64,000 nucleotides of DNA. Origin: Mesodorylaimus sp. YZB2_4. Taxonomy: Eukaryota > Nematoda > Enoplea > Dorylaimida > Dorylaimidae. Of this stretch, positions 35,586-47,626 are shown piece by piece; within the stretch, counting starts at the first letter, position 1; each line of letters begins with the position of its first letter. The notes beneath the pieces were generated by a model. The model had not been told where the DNA came from, made no database searches, and was given only the letters and a program-made list of their open reading frames with translations. The position numbers were made by a program, and so were the translations under genes. Where the stretch lies: assembly GCA_030248295.1 (NCBI GenBank), contig JASANH010001343.1:88804-152803 (forward strand), given 5' to 3'.

Positions 35586-38317
35586 AAAAAACTCTTTTTC
35601 AAAAAAAAAATTTTTTCGCGATGTTTGTTACCGCTTTTATTTGATTTTTTGTCAAGCCGAAATCACAGACCACAAGTTTGCTGCCTAGTCGCCTAAAAGT
35701 AGGTATAACCCATTTTGTAGCGATTTTATTATGATTGTCGGAAATTGCGGTGAGAAATTCGGGTGACTTCGACAGTATACGATGATCGTCGGTAGAAGTC
35801 ATATTATAAACCTTAAAAAGTCGAAAGAAGTGCATCAAGTTGAGAAGCAGTCCATTTAGTTGCACTCGTTCGAACAGACTTTTGAAAGAATTGTTCTCTA
35901 CATGCTGCTGTTTCCTGACCACTGGATTAGTTTTTCCTTATACTGACCGCAGAATAAAACCCTGCAAAAATAGTGGGCCCCTTAGGTGAACTTTGGAGAC
36001 ATAGTGTTCTAAAAAGACTGGTATTCATGATAGTCAATGTGAAATGTTAAGTTCTACAGGCAACATGAAGTTCCTGATTTTGACTAGACATGACTAAACC
36101 TACGGAACTGCTAGATTGCCTTTTTTAAGAGTGGAAGCGCATGTGAAACGTCCCAATTATGCGCTCATTATGCGCCACAAAAAAGAATTATGCGCTGTTG
36201 CAAAATTTGCATCATGGGTGGGCATCATGTCTTAGTGCAGAATGGGAATGCCTCTTTGAATGGCGGCGTAGACTTTCCTCAGTGTGAGTTAATGCTTGAT
36301 TCATTTACTGACAATGACGATAAAAAAATCTATTGCAAAATTAATAGCCAAATCGGTGAGACTGGATAATAATACAAGACCAATTATTTCACTCAAAATA
36401 GAAAACGCATTCTTGCATAATTCCACAAATGAATTCGAGAGAAACACTTCTCCACGCGGGAAACCACACAGGCTACATCCATACTGAAGACTAAAGCTCA
36501 ACCTCTCCAATCGAGTCTAATCGAAATTCTTTGCAGAGTGTGCCTGATTTTCAAGAAGTCCAGGTCTGACATTGGGTCCTAAGACGGATGAGACCAGACA
36601 TAGAAGGTAATAACTATTGCCTCAGACCAAAATAAGTCAGGCTAAGACGAATGAACATTTCGAAAAATATTGCAGTCAAAATCATCATTATGCAGATCAT
36701 TATGCTCAGTGTGCCATGTTCGAGGCTACCCGTTACCAATCCCCCCTTTATCGCTACCGCTCTTGCTCTATCTCCTCGTTCGTCGTTTCCTGTGTGTTAT
36801 TCTCCACCAGCGCTGCTTTCACAGAGAAGAGAGCGTTTTCGCGATGATAAATCAAATGCCGTTAGGATGACGGTAAATGCATTCCATCACGGCGAATACT
36901 GTAGAACATCAAAGTCTTGCCTGCCTCAGTTCTAATCGAAAATAGATTCTAACAGAAAGGAATTTGGACTGCGAGAGAGCCTCGAGCTGCGACAGAAATT
37001 GTAGCAGGGGGAGAAAGAGGTCAGGACAGTTGATTGCTGCAGCGAGTCTCTCGATATTTACGAATGCCATCATGCATTCCTGCTGGCATACTGTATTCAA
37101 AGGCTGACGTGCATAGGAATATCGCCAACCATTGAGTTCAACTTTGCAAAAATTCCAAGCAATTTTAGGTGCAAACAAAAGCTAGCCCTGTGCAAAATAT
37201 TAGAGGCATCTGGTCAATTGGTCAGCAGCAGTTGCTCCCAAAGTACCATACATGAAGGTTGACCGCAGCCCAGGATGGTTTGCTAATTTTCCTAGAAACT
37301 AAACTTGCCACCAGCTGCAGGTGCGATGCGTCGCGGCTTTTCAAAAAGTTTATGTTGCTTGAGCCCAACGTTATTCTAGATAGTTCCCCCAACCGTCCGC
37401 ATAGCCAGCCAGCAGTCAAGTCATGATCAGATAGGCCGCGAGGCCTGCAATTTTTATAGCATTTTCTCGCTGACGTCATCGCTAGAAGCTCCTTCGCACG
37501 AGGCCATCCTGTACCAAGACCAGCGTCCCTGGCCGGGATGACAATGGGACAGAAAGGAGAATTCTTTCCCACAGTTGTCGGAGGACACAAGATTTCCAGG
37601 AACAGGCATTCCAATGTGGGATCCGGGTGGATTACAAGTCAAAAAGCAGCGGATTCATAGAGATCCATTTTTAATTCACCTGGAATCCATAATGAAAAAC
37701 AAATATGTCCATCATTTGTATTTCGACTGCCTGCCTTGGATAAATCCAGATTTTCCAACATTCTCCCTAAAGAAAGTCGCAACACCGGCTCATGTATTCA
37801 AAACTTCTGACAAAATTGTCTGAAAACTAAAAGTTAGGGATTAAATCATGAGTTGAAAAATTAATTTTTCTTTCTACAGTATGAGCTGCGTCAGAGCTGT
37901 AGCATTTAAGGGCTGTATCAGTTCCAGACTAAAGTACTACTATCAAATGTGCTAAGAAACAACATTCAAAAAACCGTGCTCCTTTTTTCCTATTAGCGGT
38001 TGCAGGATACCATTTCTTGCAATGGTAGCATAAATCCGCCTCTCACCTAAAATCATAATTTCCAAAAAGGTCTATTATCACAGACTCAAAACTCTCAAAC
38101 CAGCCAATGCACACAGTAAACCAGGGATTGGTATCGCTGGTCTACTTGGCCACAAGAAAAAAAGGAAGTGTCCCAACATGTAAGGTGCTGCGCGCAGCGT
38201 GTAATCGCTCGCACATATATACTGTATGTATGCATTGAGATGTTGGCGTCAAATCCACCAAGCCCATAAGCACAGGATTGCATGGTCCTCTGCTCGTTGC
38301 CAGGATCAGTCGTCCAG
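35586..38317. other. No gene recognised
   Basis: Frames at 35599-35922 and 37222-37614 (both minus) exceed 100 codons but show no recognisable family. Nothing else is supported. Confidence 0.4.
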
Positions 38318-39215
38318 ATTTTCATGCAGAAAAAGCAGCTTCTGCTCAGGCATTTGTCTTAAACCGTGATTGCGCTCAGCACTGGCCGAGAAGACCAGCC
38401 ATCCTAAGCCCTGGTTCCACTGTGTGCATTGACTGGTCTAAAAATTTCGAGTCTGCCATAACAGAAATTTTTGGAAATAGTAAAACCGTTTTTCGTTTTT
38501 TGCAAGAAGCCACTGGAGTTTGGCTAAAAATACTGCATGTCCGTGCATAGATAACTGAGAGAAATTGTATGAATATCATGCGCCTTCTATCAAACCTCTG
38601 AAAAACAGAAACATGAAACAGAACGTGAGCCCGCGCCCATGAGATTCCTCGTGAAGACCGCCTATTCATCATGCCTCTATCATACCCGACACCATGTTTG
38701 AGCTGGCAAAAGGTCCAATCGTAACACCGCTCACATTCCTTCTTCACGAAACATGCTCTATTGCAAAAATATGCTGACATTGCTGATATTATGAGAAGGC
38801 AAGGAGGCAAATGTAACAAATGCAACTAAAGTGACAACCTATCACAACCGAAGCCAGCCTAAGCAAAACCAGCTCATTCTCGGGGCGGTCTTAACTTCTT
38901 TATCCTTAGAGGATTCCATCAGAAGATAGAACAGAACTCAGGATCCGCGAGCTCTATCGGATTATTATTAGCTTTAATTTTCGTAAACAAAGTACTTCAC
39001 ATCAAATAAAACATGTTCTGCCCATGGAAACTATTTCCAAATCATTCATGGTCGCTCACATAGTCTCAATTTATTATCGGCAAATTTATCCGTGTACACC
39101 AAACTTATCTTCGCGGGAGCGCCTGAGCCTAGCCAATCAATGGCGCTGCGCCTCAACCCGTTCTGTTGATTTTTCTAAGCTCCGCACCGAAAATAGTCGA
39201 TAACTCAAGAATGTC
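38318..39215 (+). repeat. Dispersed repeat, copy B
   Basis: Same-orientation relative of 16858-17994, sharing the block order and the most conserved piece ctcattctcggggcggtctt (38874-38893). It is shorter, with an internal deletion. Divergence is moderate, so both are old copies. Confidence 0.8.
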
Positions 39216-40239
39216 TGGACCAAAACAAATGATTTTTCGCCATCTTTGCAGGATAAGTCAGATCTCCAACCTTGTCAATTTTTATCGAAATCCGTCCAGT
39301 ACCTGACGAGCGACGGACAAAAAAAGCCAAAACAGTGACTATTCCAGGGAATAACTTGTCGGAAATTTAAGCTTATAAAACATGACCGTCAAAAGCCAGA
39401 GTCGGAAAGCTTAAGCTATCAGAAAAACTAACATTTACTAAAGCTGTACCACACACAGCTATAAGAAGATGGCAGCGATCTTGCTTTTAAATATCATGGG
39501 CTCGGCTTGACTGACAAAAACTATAATCGAATATTACAGCGTATTGTAACGTCGAGAGCTCAAGACTGCGAAACCCTATTGGCTCTGTCAATTCCATGAT
39601 TAACAAAAACCCTGTCGTGGCACTCCGTCTGATCAATCAAGATACAAATTTTCCTACGCAGTCGACCATCTTAAAAGTGATTAGAGCGCATTCTCACGAT
39701 GTGCCAGTGAGCTGACGTCGATGTTGGTTTGCTTGCGCAACTTTTTTTTGTTAGGCTTTTTCAATCAAATTCTATGGTGATGGATCAAATTCCACCGCGC
39801 GCTCGCCTTCTTGACTAGTGTGTCCCAGTGCGCTTCAGAGCCCAAAACTACCAGTAATGTATCAGTTTTTGGTCTGGTCGCCATTGGTGTACTGTTTTGC
39901 TATGTGATTCATGAAAGTCTTATTTTCAGGATATTAAGATCTTACAATTAGCTCATCTGTGAGTTGCTTAGGCCCTCTTGGAATAACTACAGAGTCATCG
40001 ATATTTTGAGCTCGAATTAGTGACTTTTTTTATAGCGTTACACACCATGAGTTACCTATGTCCGAACTGCTACAGTAACTATTTGGCTTTTGATGTCTCA
40101 TGACAAGTGGAGTAAACTGGCCTTCACTCTTTTAGAAACTATATTGTTATATTATACGTTCTGACCTGAGGGAGGAGCCGTTATGAAAATTTTTTCATTC
40201 TGATTTGTAGGTTGGTCGATCGATCTCTAATTTCCACCC
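39216..40239. other. Region upstream of the ALG10 gene; nothing recognised
   Basis: No coding domain. It probably contains the ALG10 promoter, but I could not fix a site. Confidence 0.4.
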
Positions 40240-41664
40240 ATGGAATCTTTGAGCCCCCGTTGCGCAGCGATTGGGCTTTTGGCAATCTTGCTATGTTGTT
40301 CTGTCGCACTCACATTATTGGTAAGCCATCTCGTGCCTTATCCATACAAGGATGAAAAATGTCACATTGATCAAATGCAACGATATTGCCAAGGCCGTTT
40401 TAATGAGTGGAACCCCTTACTTACTACACCGCCTGGTCTTTATCTTCTGACATACATTATATTCTGGCTCATCGATCTCATCGTCAACACGCGCTTGATT
40501 AGGCTCACATTTGGGAGCACATTATCGTTTGATTGCACTTCGCCCCGAAACTTGCGTTTTCTCAACATAGTTTTCCTTGGTATCTTGTATTTTGTTATCG
40601 CCAGTATCATGAAAACTCAGTGGAAGGCGAAGGCGAAAAAGATCAGCGATTACCATTTAATCCTTGCCTACGCGAACTCGCTGAATATATGTTTTTTTCC
40701 TATTTTATACTTCACCACATTTTGGTACTACACAGAGACCAGCGCAACAATTAGTGGTTTTTCGTGCTGTATTCGGCAAAACAACATTGTCTGGGTGGCA
40801 TTCTGCTGTTATTTAACCGCTGTAAACGGAATCATAGAGCAACTGCACGCAATCGATAAGACAGCAAGTGTGAAGAACAAGAACGGAAACGGCAGCGATT
40901 ATGAAAACGACATTCGCACCTTTTTTGGCGGTTTAAAAAAACTTATAGAACACCGATCAGAGAATGCTGTCCTGGTATTTGTGCGCATAAGGGGACTGTG
41001 GACTTATGTTTTAGTAATGGTGGGATTTGTTATTTTTGTTGTTTTGAATGGAGGCGTTGCACTTGGAGATCGCCTGCTACACCCAGTGTCTCTTCACTTG
41101 CCAGCAGTCTTTTATTGTTCTATTTACATCTTTTTTTTTGGATTACCTGTCATAGTTTCGAGCTCGTCAGTAGCTGCTGCTTATAAATTCTTCATTCACT
41201 ATCCATGGCACGTTTTCTTGTCACTGTGCGTGATGATTTTAGCGATTCACTTTTTTAGTCTCGACCATTTATACATGGATAACGATAACCGTTATTATTT
41301 AACCTACATATGGCGATATTTCTTTAAGGGGCATGTCTTATTCAAATATTTTGCAGCTGCAGCGTACATCTTTGCTATTGTGGCTCTGATGCAACCGCTA
41401 TCACCGATGAGCAGTTCTTTATGGCGATTAGGGTTTTACAGCAGTGTTATTCTTACAACTGTGCCGCATCCTCTTTTTGCACTTCGTTATTTTGTTCTGC
41501 ACTTTTCATTCTGGCGCTTAAGTGTTGGTTTCCTTCATCAAGCAACTTTAAAGCTAGAATTTTTGTTTTTTCTAGGTTTGAATGCACTTATTTTTGTAGT
41601 GTTTACCTTTTTTCCATTTAAGTGGCCTGATTCGGACAAGTGGCAGCGAATGACGTGCTTGTGA
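40240..41664 (+). CDS. ALG10: Dol-P-Glc:Glc2Man9GlcNAc2-PP-Dol alpha-1,2-glucosyltransferase (ALG10/DIE2 family)
   Basis: A 474-residue polytopic membrane protein of the ER. The family adds the third and last glucose to the lipid-linked N-glycan precursor, the mark that oligosaccharyltransferase prefers. After the first membrane segment comes the family signature PYKDEKCHIDQMQRYCQG with the acidic pair expected in a GT-C-type active loop, then W-P-LLTTPPGLYLLTY. Near residue 345 the DNDNRYYLTYIWR motif also matches the family. Around a dozen hydrophobic segments are visible, and length is normal for ALG10. The gene is one uninterrupted exon, which could be native or an old retrocopy. I chose the first ATG because it starts the leading hydrophobic segment. 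Confidence 0.93.
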   Translation: MESLSPRCAAIGLLAILLCCSVALTLLVSHLVPYPYKDEKCHIDQMQRYCQGRFNEWNPLLTTPPGLYLLTYIIFWLIDLIVNTRLIRLTFGSTLSFDCTSPRNLRFLNIVFLGILYFVIASIMKTQWKAKAKKISDYHLILAYANSLNICFFPILYFTTFWYYTETSATISGFSCCIRQNNIVWVAFCCYLTAVNGIIEQLHAIDKTASVKNKNGNGSDYENDIRTFFGGLKKLIEHRSENAVLVFVRIRGLWTYVLVMVGFVIFVVLNGGVALGDRLLHPVSLHLPAVFYCSIYIFFFGLPVIVSSSSVAAAYKFFIHYPWHVFLSLCVMILAIHFFSLDHLYMDNDNRYYLTYIWRYFFKGHVLFKYFAAAAYIFAIVALMQPLSPMSSSLWRLGFYSSVILTTVPHPLFALRYFVLHFSFWRLSVGFLHQATLKLEFLFFLGLNALIFVVFTFFPFKWPDSDKWQRMTCL

Positions 41665-43198
41665 TTTCACCTAGATTCTTATGTGTATACTCCGAGGCTG
41701 AGGCTTAACATTTGTCTTGCTAAGATCATGGCAAAATAGGATTAGAAGTGACTCCGTCAATTACTCACAATTTTTGACAGTTTTATGGTAGACTCGTTAA
41801 AACGCCTGCCACTCCCTATAATGATGCAGCCAACAAGTTTGCTGCCTATTAAAACAAACAGCACCAGATCATGCGCTTCACTGTGGGGGTGGAATCTTAT
41901 GCCTCGACTTAATTTTTGGGGGCTCCATAATGCGATCAAGCCAGGGCTTTAGCATCTCAACTTTTCGAAAACCAACTTTCACGCCTGTCCACCCAGTTTG
42001 AAAGTTGCATGCTACAGCGTTTTCAGATTCGATTCAGCCAGTTCTTCTTAATAAGGGGATTCTGACACCTGATACGCATTGTTGATTCGTTCATGCCTAA
42101 CAGCTTCGTAGCCAATTTTTTTATCAGTGCCACGTTGGCAAAACGAAGATACTTCATGCATGTCTGCCAGCCTGGTATTTTCAGGGCTTAATAATTACTT
42201 TTTAAGATTCTATTAAAAACGGCTTTGGATTTATTTGGTCCTTGTTAGTCATTCCTTATTTCATCGCCTAAAAGCGAAGATGGATATGCATTCAGGTCTT
42301 TTACTTGCAGCTGCGTATTATGCTTAGATCATCTATCATGCTATCAACTTTTTCGGCACGTGATTGGCTCGATGATGATCTTAGGCTTATGGCACACATT
42401 TTGAAGTATTACCTGATACCACCATCTCCAAGCCACGAGCCATACGTATTGTAGAACCCTAATCTGTATGATTATACACAGTATGACACAACTGATATAA
42501 AAGAAAAATTCCGCGCAGAGCTTTCTTGTGAACAAAAAAAATTACAATCATTGGTTATGGCAAGCTGAGATCAGAATGGTTACAAGGTGGAGGCATTTGG
42601 TCTGTCTGCGGACTTCTTGATGGATGGACAGTTGAGGCATCATCACGCATCGCTCTGCTCAGAAAGGATCTTCTAGTGCTGACTCCGTCTCAAGTTTTCG
42701 GGCGGAAGTTTCCCTGAACTACAGAAATATCTGAAACAGACCCTAGCAATTTTCGAAAAATCTAGAATTTTTTCTGGCGGATTGTGGGGGAGGCTTGGGA
42801 CACCAAGAGTCTAGCGATACGACTTTTAGAATCCAGAGATTTCTTTGAAATCTTTATCCATGTTGTCTGATGAATCCTAGCTTTCTCATCCTGGCTGTAT
42901 GCTAAATGATTTTTTTGGGAAGCTAGAGAAAAAACTTTTATCTAAACAGATAGATCCCGATAAGTCTTTAAAATCAAGTTGCTTTTTAGCCCAATCAATC
43001 TCAAATAGTCATCTTCGTAAGGCATAAGATTCCTCACATACGGGCATCGCATATAGAGTCAAGATAAATTTTTGAGCAGCGTCTCCGATATTACACAAAC
43101 GAATCGTGTCAGTGTGATCATCACGCTTAAAAAACCTCCCTAAGAATGAGCCTAATACAAGACTCGCAAAGCCATATCAGCTGTAGTGTTAGAAACGA
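41665..43198. other. No gene recognised
   Basis: Sequence downstream of ALG10. No domains or clear repeats seen. Confidence 0.45.
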
Positions 43199-43340
43199 CC
43201 TCGAGGTCAAGGTCAGAATTCTGTCAAAACCCTGATTGACCGATCATTGGTCAAAGTCAGGGTCAACGTCAGAAAATTTTTTAGGGTCCGGTCAAGGTCA
43301 GGGTTTTGAGGGGTCGGTCAAAGGTCAGGGTCAGGTCAGA
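43199..43340 (+). repeat. GGTCAAGGTCAGG-type degenerate repeat
   Basis: Drifting copies of ggtcaaggtcagggt over about 140 bases. Similar in style to the GGGTC patches elsewhere in the window. Confidence 0.75.
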
Positions 43341-43538
43341 ATTTCTTGCACCCCGTCAGAGCATTCTGACTGCGTAAGAAAGTGAATTTCGTGAGATGTT
43401 GATGAGAAAGATTTCAAGCTTCCGCCTTCCTGTGTATGGATCTGAAGGCAGTTTTACAGTTCTGAATCTCAAGGCATGTTGAATTCTGTGACGGTCGTAA
43501 GTCATTTCACAATCAGCTTGGTTTACTAATCGTCTTAA

Positions 43539-43721
43539 AGACGACCTGCACTGTAAAGCCGATGACTAAGAACAAAAAAGAACTTTTCATAGTGTCACTC
43601 AGCTCAGTCATGGACCACAAATCAAAAAAAATTTTTTTTTGCTTACCCCCTGTCGAGATCTAGAAGTTCGGTCTTTTCCCGCGCGGCATGTGCAAGTTCC
43701 ATGGTTTAAATCGGGGTTGTC
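43539..43721 (+). repeat. Left terminal inverted repeat of the Kolobok-like element
   Basis: 183 bases, matching the reverse complement of 47438-47622 almost throughout. Length differs by about 2 bases because of an A/T run. The outer border is immediately after TTAA. Confidence 0.92.
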
Positions 43722-43903
43722 TGCTGTGTGCGCGAAATCGCGTGTCAGGAAAATGAAAAAATCAAGCCACAATAAAATCAAATAACGAGCGCATCGGTCT
43801 GAATGGTATATCGAGACTTGGGGGTACCTAGATTATTATTATTGGCCAGTGGTAAAATTAATTTTCTCAGCTTTTTTAATTTCGCATTCTGTTGAGACGC
43901 AAA

Positions 43904-46131
43904 ATGGCTAGATATCGCGTAGTTTCTGGGTGTAATTCGAAAAGTGGCGGGGACATTCCTTTATTTGATTTTCCAGTCGCTGACTTTTAACGTCGCCGCC
44001 TGTGGCTTCGGAATGTGCGAGTCAATAAAGAAGATGTTACGAGTAAAGCAGTAGTTTGCAAATTGCACTTCGAAGAAAAGTTTCTCTCCCGACGAGGGGT
44101 CTCCCGCTATGTCACTACGGCAGATGCAGTGCCCACGATATTTCCTTGGACTCGCGAGTCGGTTCTAGGTACTGTGAATTAGGTAAGCCTCTGCTGATAA
44201 ACATTTCTAGAAAATGCACGTACATAGCCCTTGTGTGCGGTAGTGCTGCTTTCTACGTTTTCAAACAAAGCCCTTATTCCCAACCGTTATCATGAAAGGT
44301 GTGTTTGTTCGCAGGACGAAGCTGGACCCTCATTTTTTGAGGCGACATCTCCGACCGATCGGGCCGTGCAAACTTCTCACTCATTGGCCTCTACTCCTCC
44401 GCCAGCATGCCAAGAACAGCGCGAGCAAAGTGTTATCGACTCATTACCATCTTCAGCGACGACTAGAATCTCGGGCTTTCTCTACCACCCAACGCCCGAG
44501 CAGCAGTTCGTGCAAAAATCGATGACTGAAAACTTTTGTTCCCCAGATGACAGAGCATTCGTTATTATGGAAGAATATCTGCGGGAGCTTTTTCGAAGAT
44601 GTCACCAATGTGGAACAGAAATTAAAAAGGAAGTCAGGTTTTACTCTCGAGGAGCGCATCTTCGTGTTGAGTATTTTTGCGACACTTGTAGCGAACAGCA
44701 TTGGCACTCGTCTCCATTCATTTATGCAATGAGCAACTTAAATTTGGTAATTCCATCGTCAGTGGTCACAGCTGGAAACACGTTCCAGGATTTGCAAGGT
44801 ATTGCCAGTGCCATGAAGTTGGTAATTCCGTCAGAAAGAGAGTATTATGACGTCCTTAGAGCTTACGTCTACCCGACAATTCGTGCTGTTTATTATGAAA
44901 AAAATTGCGAAATGCTGGAGGCTATTCGAGATGATCAGAAAAGAGAAGATATATCTTTGAAAATCGCAATTGACACCAGGTATAGTCAGGGCGGTCATTC
45001 AGCAAGAATTGCCACAACATCGGCCATCGATTTGGAAACTAAAAAGGTCATCGCCTCAATCAACACAGTGAAAAATGTCGATGCCAAATCCAGCCCTAAT
45101 TTGGAACTTGTCGGCACTAAGATTCTTCTCAACTCACTTTTAAAACTAGACGACGGCGGAAGCGAACCCAGTTCGACATCATCAGTGTCGTCGTCGGCTT
45201 CATCGTCTGCAACTATCGCTGAACCCCCGCAACCAAAAGCTCCCCTTCGAATTTCAACTCTTGTCACTGATGAGCATACGTTTATCATCGCCGAAATGAA
45301 GAAGGAGCCGTATAAGGACATTCGCCATCAGTCCGACGTATGGCACTTTGTAAAACGTGTGACTTTGTAAAACGCTTGACCGAGCCAAAGTCTGTTGTTG
45401 TGCAGCGCGAGTTACTGCCATGGATCAAATCGATAACCAATTTTGTCTGGCTGATTTGTCAAGAGTGCAAAGGTGATCCTGATTTGCTGGAACAATTGTG
45501 GAAATCGCTTCTTTTTCATGTCACCAACAAACACTCTTGGGAAGAGACTGATGAATTCGACTTGATTTCGAGCTGTCTTCATGGCCCCCTCGACCCATCG
45601 AAAGTCAGCAACATCGCTTGGTTGAACGAAGGCTCGCGATCTTACTCAGTTATAAAGAACATGGTTTATGATAAGAAAATGATCGAGTCCTTGCGTCGAT
45701 GCTGCGATTTTCTACAAACTAGCGAGGTCGAGGCTTTCCATTCTTTTCTGCTGCACTTCATTCCCAAGAGACTGTCATTCGATAAGGAGGCCTTCGACGC
45801 TCGCACTCAAATGGCTATTTTGGACTTCAACGAGAATATATCGCGGCCAATCAGCCGATCAGCGACTGGGGCAGTGAGGGTTCGCCTGGAATTGCCGCCA
45901 AGCACAAAAACCTGGGTTGCGAAACCTAAATCTGTGGACAGAACTGAGAAATGGCGCCAGGAAATCATAGATCGAATCATCGAAACTCGCATTGCTCAAG
46001 CTATGACTCCAGGTCATCAATTGAAGAACCGAAAACTGCATGCCGAACCATCTCAAAGGTCTCTCGTTCCCCAGCCACCAAAGAAAGACCTGATCAAAAA
46101 TTTGTACAAGAGGCGACGTTTGCATGAGTAA
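43904..46131 (+). pseudogene. THAP-domain DDE transposase of the Kolobok-like element, disrupted
   Basis: Exon 1 (from ATG 43904) is a THAP zinc-binding domain with C10, the CKLH ligand pair and the AVPTIF ending. The expected first zinc ligand at residue 5 is Arg (CGC) and codon 29 is TAA (43988-43990). After an intron (acceptor at 44313-44314), exon 2 runs from 44315. It has a variable linker, a CHQCG/CDTC cysteine cluster, then catalytic-type acidic motifs AIDTRYSQGGHSA, VTDEHTF and HQSDVWHFVK. A 17-bp tandem duplication (45345-45361 repeated at 45362-45378) shifts the frame. The rest continues to 46131 with SEVEAFHSFLLHFIPKR and a basic C-terminus. An AATAAA lies at 46356. The family assignment rests on pattern recognition plus the TTAA context. 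Confidence 0.8.
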
Positions 46132-47437
46132 AAGGTATGAAAATCGTAGCATGCACCCAGCCAGACCTTTACAAGCCAGTTTTTACGAACCCACCATGCG
46201 TTGGGGCATGAAAACTGTTTTATTTCAGGCCCACGCACGATAAAGTCCGAAGTTCGACCTCATTGATACGCTGTAACACTTGATCTGCACGCATCTGGCT
46301 TGAAAACGTTTATTTTATAAGGTCACATGTTTCTATTTTTCACTTTCTGACGAACAATAAAAACCTACTGTGGCTTTGTAATTTCACATTTTTGAATGAC
46401 GATCACGAAAGATAAAAATCTGGACTATGACGCTAAATTCGCTAAGATCGCAGCGATTTATTCATCGGCAGCTTCAGAATAAGGCTTCTAGAGACCACTT
46501 TCTTCAGGGTAGATCTGAAACATTGAGCAAAAGATGGCACGCTGCAGACTAAGACCACGTAGCGTTAGGTCTTAAACTTCAGCTCTACAGTACAGTACAG
46601 CACAGAGCGACTAAAAACCTGTACGCCCGTACAGCTTTGCTGCCTCCACAGTTCAACCCTTAATTATAAGGAAAAGTACTGCCTGCGATAGCTTACCTCG
46701 CGGATTTTGGATACCACGCACGCTGGTATGACTTTTCTGTTACGCGCCCCCAACTCTCCATAAATCCAATTAGTGAAGCTGACGTAGGCCGCAAATCTAT
46801 AGGTCCTAAAACCATGTGTATAAAGAAGTGGAAAAGTTGACCAAATACCAACATCAGTCTTTCAGTGCTGAAAGTGTTAAACTCCACCAATGTGTTGATT
46901 ACAGCAGTCGCAATAGCAAATAGCACATCTTACTCCATCTTTGAGAAATCCAGTCTGCGAATCTGTCTCCTTTTTTCATTTTTTGTAGTAGCTACGACCT
47001 CTAACACCTAAAATAACACATATTAAGTGTCACATAACGAATTCCACTTTCTGCTTGCTGTAACTCACTGTCTTATCCAGGCAGAGTACAGAAAACTCGG
47101 GATTCTCGGTTATACATTTGGCGAATTTTTTATTTTACTGAACGCCTGGGAACTTGATTTATTGACCGGTTGCTCCTGACAGCAGTAACATTCCAATGGC
47201 TTGGACAAGGAGCTAGTCGAACATTTTCCACATGTGCACCAATCATCAAGCGATGATAAACGGCTATCGGGAAGCACACAATCAAGAACGCTGTTGAAAT
47301 TAAGAAATCGGCGAGAAAAGACTTTTAATTATTTTACGTGCAAAGAGAGGCCCCCTCACATCCTTTCCTTTTCTTGGATTTCGCTCCGTTTCTGCTGTTG
47401 TCCTTCGGTCAAAATGGGTTCGAAGCCATAACAATTT
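46132..47437. other. Internal 3' region of the Kolobok-like element
   Basis: No second gene was recognised between the transposase stop and the right inverted repeat. Confidence 0.5.
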
Positions 47438-47622
47438 GACAACCCCGATTTAAACCATGGAACCTGCACATGCCGCGCGGGAAAAGACCGAACTTCTAGA
47501 TCTCGACAGGGAGGGGGCAGAAAAAAATTTTTTTTCAGATTTGTGGTCCATGACTGAGCTGAGTGACACTGTGAAAAGTTCTTTTTTGTTCTTAGTCATC
47601 GGCTCTACAGTGCAGGTCGTCT
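47438..47622 (-). repeat. Right terminal inverted repeat of the Kolobok-like element
   Basis: 185 bases, the inverted partner of 43539-43721, ending at gcaggtcgtct just before TTAA at 47623. Confidence 0.92.
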
Positions 47623-47626
47623 TTAA

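Larger units (their letters stand above)
43535..47626. mobile_element. Kolobok-like DNA transposon with TTAA target duplication
   Basis: The element occupies 43539-47622 (4084 bases). TTAA lies exactly outside both ends (43535-43538 and 47623-47626). The ends are long inverted repeats beginning agacgacctgcactgta on the left. It contains one transposase gene with a THAP domain and a DDE-type core. TTAA duplication plus a THAP-bearing DDE transposase is the hallmark of the Kolobok superfamily; piggyBac also uses TTAA but has a different transposase. The frame is broken, so the copy is not autonomous. Confidence 0.85.

Noticed and set aside
35599..35922. 107-codon minus-strand open frame
   Set aside because: Composition is plausible for coding, but no family is recognised and no neighbouring exon could be joined.
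37222..37614. 130-codon minus-strand open frame
   Set aside because: No domain recognised; overlapping frames on both strands suggest chance.
13738..43340. GGGTCAGGTT-like patches read as telomere-type repeat
   Set aside because: Units are irregular and scattered, do not match a fixed telomere unit, and are better explained as drifted short tandem repeats.
47457..47622. Apparent N-terminal extension of the gypsy integrase frame
   Set aside because: This stretch is the right inverted repeat of the Kolobok-like element; its open frame is accidental.
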